Source of the DNA: Acidobacteriota bacterium
GTDB taxonomy: Bacteria > Acidobacteriota > Polarisedimenticolia > QHYA01
NCBI GenBank assembly: GCA_003223995.1
Contig: QHYA01000046.1
Span: 1 to 8,709 of the forward strand
DNA: 8,709 nucleotides
Reading direction: 5' to 3'
Shown: piece after piece, positions 6,392 through 8,709 of the stretch
Position numbering within the stretch: the stretch's first letter is position 1
How the letters are laid out: the number at the start of each line of letters is the position of its first letter
Notes under the pieces: model-generated
Database searches by the model: none
The model's input: the letters and a program-made list of their open reading frames with translations, nothing else
What the model was told of the DNA's origin: nothing
Program-made: the position numbers and the translations under genes

Positions 6392-8245
6392 ATGTGCGGG
6401 ATCGCGGGTCTTCTCGATCTCAAAGGACACCCCCTGCCCTCGGATGGGCTCGTTGAGGAGATGGCCCGCCGCCTCGTGCACCGAGGGCCGGACGGCGAAG
6501 GCTGCTATGCAGAGGGGCCTGCCGCCATGCGCCTTCGCCGGCTGGCCGTGATCGACCCCTTGGCGTCCCGCGGCCACACTCTCAGGACGAACTGCGACAC
6601 CGAGGTCGTCGCGCATCTTTACGAGGAGCACGGAGCCGACATGGTGAGCCGGCTCGACGGGATGTTCGCGCTGTCCGTGTGGGACGCGCGCAACCGCCGA
6701 CTGCTACTGGCTCGCGACCGGGCAGGGGAGAAGCCGCTGTACTACGCTCTGTGCGGCGAGAAGCTTTTGTTTGCCTCCGAGCTGCAGGCGCTTCTTGCTT
6801 CCCCGGACCTCCCACGGGAGATCGACGCAGCGGCCCTGCCCCTCTACCTGCTTCACGATCACTACCCTTCCCCAGCGACCCCCCTGCGGCAGATCCGCAA
6901 GCTGCCCGCCGCCCACCGCCTCGTTGCCGACCGCGGCGGCATCAGGATCGAGCGCTACTGGTCGCTGGCCTCGTCCTGGGAGGCGCCGCCCTGGAAGGAA
7001 AGCCAGACCCTCCTGCAGGAGCGACTCCTGGGCCTTCTCCAGGAGTCCGTCCGGCGCCGCTGGCGCAGCGATGTTCCGGCCGGCGTGTTGCTGTCCGGCG
7101 GAATCGACTCGAGCACGATCCTGGCCCTGGTCTGCCGCTCCGGGACCTCCGGTCCCCGGACATTCACGCTCGGATTCCACGACCCGGATTTCAATGAAGC
7201 TGAAGCCGCGTCGCGCACGGCCTTCCACTTTGGCGCCGAGCATCAGCAGCAGGTCGTAGGCTTCTGCGACCTCGCCGAAGCGTTGGAGGAGCTGGCCACA
7301 AAGATGGCCGATCCCCTCGCGGACCCCTCGCTGCTGCCTGCGTGGCTGATCTCGCGATTCGCTCGACGGACAGTGACAGTGGCCCTCTCGGGGGAGGGCT
7401 CGGACGAGATCTTTGGCGGCTACCCGACCTATCCTGGGCACCGCATCGCCGCGCGGCTGGCGGGGCTGCCCGCACCGGCGCGCAGGCTCCTCGCCTCCGC
7501 AGTCTCCCGCATCCCCGTCACTCATGGCAATCACTCTGCGCGCGATCTCGCGAGGCAGCTCGTGGAAGGAATGCAGCTCGACCTGATCGCGCGGCACATG
7601 AGCTGGTTCGGATCGACCCCTCCGCTGGCGCAGGAGCGCCTCGTGACCGAGGAGTTCCGTCGGGCGGCCGGTGAATGGGACCCGTATTCCGCCGTCCAGG
7701 CATCCGTCAATGGGATCTCGTTCCGAGACGATCTCTGCAGGATCATGCACATCGACCTCTCCACCTACCTCCAAGACGGCCTCCTGACCAAGATGGACAG
7801 GGCGAGCATGCTGCACTCTCTGGAGGTTCGAACTCCTTTCCTGGACCATCACCTGATCGAGTTCGCCGCGCGCCTTCCTACGGAGCTGAAGGTGCGCGGG
7901 GCGGGAACGAAGATCTTGCTTCGGAGGGCAGCCTCCCGCCTCCTCCCGCGGAATGTCCTCCGTCGGCGGAAGAGAGGGTTCGCCATTCCGCTGGCGAGGT
8001 GGATCGACCATGAGCGCGGCGACTTCCTGGAGGCCCATCTGGGAGAGAAACGGTTGAGGGAACAGGGAATCTTCGAACCTGCGGCCGTTCGCTCCCTGCT
8101 GCGCCAGCACATCGACCGACGGGCCGACAACCGCCGGAAACTCTGGAACCTCCTGATGTTCCAGCTCTGGTATCGCCACTACATCGAGGAGCCCGTCGCG
8201 GCGGCACGGCCGGCTCGCGGCCAGGCCGCTATCACAGTCGGGTGA
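6392..8245 (+). CDS. asnB: Asparagine-synthetase-family glutamine amidotransferase with the glutaminase oxyanion loop missing
   Basis: AsnB-type enzymes hydrolyse glutamine in an N-terminal Ntn domain and pass ammonia to an acyl-adenylate made in the C-terminal domain, forming Asn or amidating other carboxylates. In glycan loci such proteins are often called amidotransferases. The start is fixed by 'MCGIAGLLD', where Cys2 is the nucleophile. Also present are 'LVHRGPDGEG', 'RLDGMFALSVWDAR', 'LLARDRAGEKPLYY', the PP-loop 'GVLLSGGIDSS' (231-241), 'ALSGEGSDEIFGGYPTYPGH' (331-350), 'DGLLTKMDRASM' and 'SLEVRTPFLDH'. At residues 50-72, 'RLAVIDP' runs straight into 'LASRGHTLRTNCDTEVV'. About 32-35 residues that normally lie between them are absent, including the N-G-E-I-Y-N segment that forms the oxyanion hole. 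The loss is in frame. The synthetase domain looks intact, so the protein may use free ammonia or be glutaminase-dead. At 617 aa it is short by about that amount. It lies 88 bp after the sulfatase-fold gene and probably has its own promoter. Confidence 0.9.
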   Translation: MCGIAGLLDLKGHPLPSDGLVEEMARRLVHRGPDGEGCYAEGPAAMRLRRLAVIDPLASRGHTLRTNCDTEVVAHLYEEHGADMVSRLDGMFALSVWDARNRRLLLARDRAGEKPLYYALCGEKLLFASELQALLASPDLPREIDAAALPLYLLHDHYPSPATPLRQIRKLPAAHRLVADRGGIRIERYWSLASSWEAPPWKESQTLLQERLLGLLQESVRRRWRSDVPAGVLLSGGIDSSTILALVCRSGTSGPRTFTLGFHDPDFNEAEAASRTAFHFGAEHQQQVVGFCDLAEALEELATKMADPLADPSLLPAWLISRFARRTVTVALSGEGSDEIFGGYPTYPGHRIAARLAGLPAPARRLLASAVSRIPVTHGNHSARDLARQLVEGMQLDLIARHMSWFGSTPPLAQERLVTEEFRRAAGEWDPYSAVQASVNGISFRDDLCRIMHIDLSTYLQDGLLTKMDRASMLHSLEVRTPFLDHHLIEFAARLPTELKVRGAGTKILLRRAASRLLPRNVLRRRKRGFAIPLARWIDHERGDFLEAHLGEKRLREQGIFEPAAVRSLLRQHIDRRADNRRKLWNLLMFQLWYRHYIEEPVAAARPARGQAAITVG

Positions 8246-8308
8246 ACCCGGTGCCCGGGACGAGATTCCGGGCCCATCCCCCAGCGATATCTCTGTCACC
8301 CGGTGCCC
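8246..8308 (+). repeat. 11-bp direct repeat in the asnB-lipoprotein spacer
   Basis: ACCCGGTGCCC occurs at 8246-8256 and again at 8298-8308, 52 bp apart. The first copy overlaps the 5' arm of the post-asnB hairpin. The rest of the 281-bp spacer (8246-8526) has a 6-bp stem-loop (CGCTCG 8389-8394 / CGAGCG 8399-8404) and no convincing promoter or ORF. Confidence 0.35.
8253..8273 (+). terminator. Hairpin just after asnB, possible terminator without a T-tract
   Basis: GCCCGGGA (8253-8260) can pair with TTCCGGGC (8266-8273), giving an 8-bp stem with one G-U pair and a 5-base loop, starting 7 bases after the asnB stop. The following bases are CCATCCCCC, so the U-run of an intrinsic terminator is missing. 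Position and stem strength suggest transcript end formation or 3' protection; the call is tentative. Confidence 0.35.
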
Positions 8309-8514
8309 CCCTTCCAGTCCCCCTGGAGCTCTGGTTTCGAATGAGAGTGGTCACGCTGACTCCTTTGGTCCAGACCTTGCAGGAGCGACGCTCGCTCACG
8401 AGCGGCAGGAGCCGGCCAGAGGAGCCCGACCGGCAGAAAGCCGATTCTGAAAGCGGCGGAGAGAGGGGGGATGCCCTCCCGACGAGACGCCTGGAAGCAG
8501 TCGTCCACTGTAAA

Positions 8515-8520
8515 AAGGAG
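8515..8520 (+). promoter_or_regulatory. Strong Shine-Dalgarno AAGGAG for the lipoprotein
   Basis: AAGGAG with a 6-base spacer (TCAACA) precedes ATG 8527. It is a near-perfect anti-16S match within an A-rich patch, unlike the weak or absent sites of most other genes here, and it fixes the start of this short partial frame. Confidence 0.8.
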
Positions 8521-8526
8521 TCAACA

Positions 8527-8709
8527 ATGAAAAATCGACACTTGGCACCAGCGGCCATTGTGGCCCTCCTTGCTGGTTCGCTTCTCTCGACCGGTTGTGT
8601 AACGAAGAAGGTGTTCCGTCGGACCGTCGCGCAGCAGGACGAGAAGATTGAAGGGGTCAGAACGGCCGTGGAGGAGAACGAGCGCAGGGTGGGAAGCTTG
8701 AAAGACGAG
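8527..8709 (+). CDS. Outer-membrane-type lipoprotein with coiled coil, N-terminal part (runs off the window)
   Basis: Sixty-one codons are visible from ATG 8527 to the window edge without a stop. The product starts 'MKNRHLAPAAIVALLAGSLL' and then has a lipobox 'LSTGC', so Cys24 should be lipidated after cleavage. After 'VTKKVFRR' comes a polar stretch rich in Gln, Glu, Lys and Arg with heptad-like spacing ('QQDEKIEGVRTAVEENERRV'), suggesting a coiled coil. Short lipoproteins with a C-x-T-K-K start and a coiled coil often continue into an OmpA-like peptidoglycan-binding domain or stay Lpp-like; which applies here lies outside the window. The Shine-Dalgarno AAGGAG 6 bases before the ATG is the strongest in the window, suggesting high expression, as expected for a structural envelope lipoprotein. 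It is 281 bp from the previous gene and likely a separate transcription unit. Confidence 0.85.
   Translation, partial: MKNRHLAPAAIVALLAGSLLSTGCVTKKVFRRTVAQQDEKIEGVRTAVEENERRVGSLKDE

Noticed and set aside
6704..8299. 531-codon minus-strand ORF
   Set aside because: It is antisense to asnB, whose motifs are unambiguous; the mirror frame shows no motif.
8232..8558. 108-codon minus-strand ORF in the asnB-lipoprotein spacer
   Set aside because: It overlaps the strong ribosome binding site and start of the plus-strand lipoprotein, has no Shine-Dalgarno and no recognisable feature.
1..8709. Search for CRISPR arrays, tRNA/rRNA genes, insertion sequences or attachment sites
   Set aside because: No regularly spaced repeats, cloverleaf-like segments, transposase motifs or paired terminal repeats were seen on either strand.

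Overview
This GC-rich window (about 64% GC by eye) comes from a Gram-negative-type bacterium. Two gene products carry lipoprotein signal peptides, one gene has a consensus AAGGAG ribosome binding site, and the genes are tightly overlapped. The combination of an ASPIC/UnbV protein end, arylsulfatase-fold lipoproteins ending in 'LKSLGYIK', SGNH hydrolases and a NodU-type carbamoyltransferase is what I would expect in environmental lineages such as Acidobacteriota, Eisenbacteria-like candidate phyla or deltaproteobacteria. The sequence alone does not fix the phylum.

Layout. Positions 1-93 (+) are the last 30 codons of an ASPIC/UnbV-domain protein, overlapped by a membrane-anchored SGNH hydrolase (96-1253, +). 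Convergent to it is a minus-strand operon, read from 3499 down to about 1000: a class I SAM methyltransferase, a 76-aa one-helix membrane protein resembling the C-terminal part of SxtJ proteins, and a NodU/CmcH-type carbamoyltransferase. The three genes are joined by ATGA and TGATG overlaps. Upstream on the same strand is a second membrane-anchored SGNH hydrolase (3714-4745, -). A 187-bp divergent spacer separates it from three plus-strand genes: an alkaline-phosphatase-superfamily lipoprotein (4933-6303), an asparagine-synthetase-like amidotransferase (6392-8245), and the start of a coiled-coil lipoprotein (8527 to the window end).

Function. The set looks like a module for decorating envelope or exported glycans or a secreted metabolite: methylation, carbamoylation, ester transfer or removal by SGNH enzymes, phospho- or sulfo-ester chemistry, and amidation. 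This is inferred from gene families and neighbours; no glycosyltransferase is visible here.

The most unusual points are two enzymes with a functional block missing. The carbamoyltransferase keeps its Kae1-like domain but loses the whole C-terminal YrdC-like domain, and its reading frame runs 254 bp antisense into the convergent SGNH gene. The amidotransferase keeps its Cys2 nucleophile and both ATP-site motifs but lacks about 32-35 residues that normally carry the NGEIYN oxyanion loop of the glutaminase site. It also has a perfect TATAAT box 9 bases before its ATG and no Shine-Dalgarno, so it is probably leaderless. These losses may be real specialisation or decay, or assembly errors; read mapping would decide.
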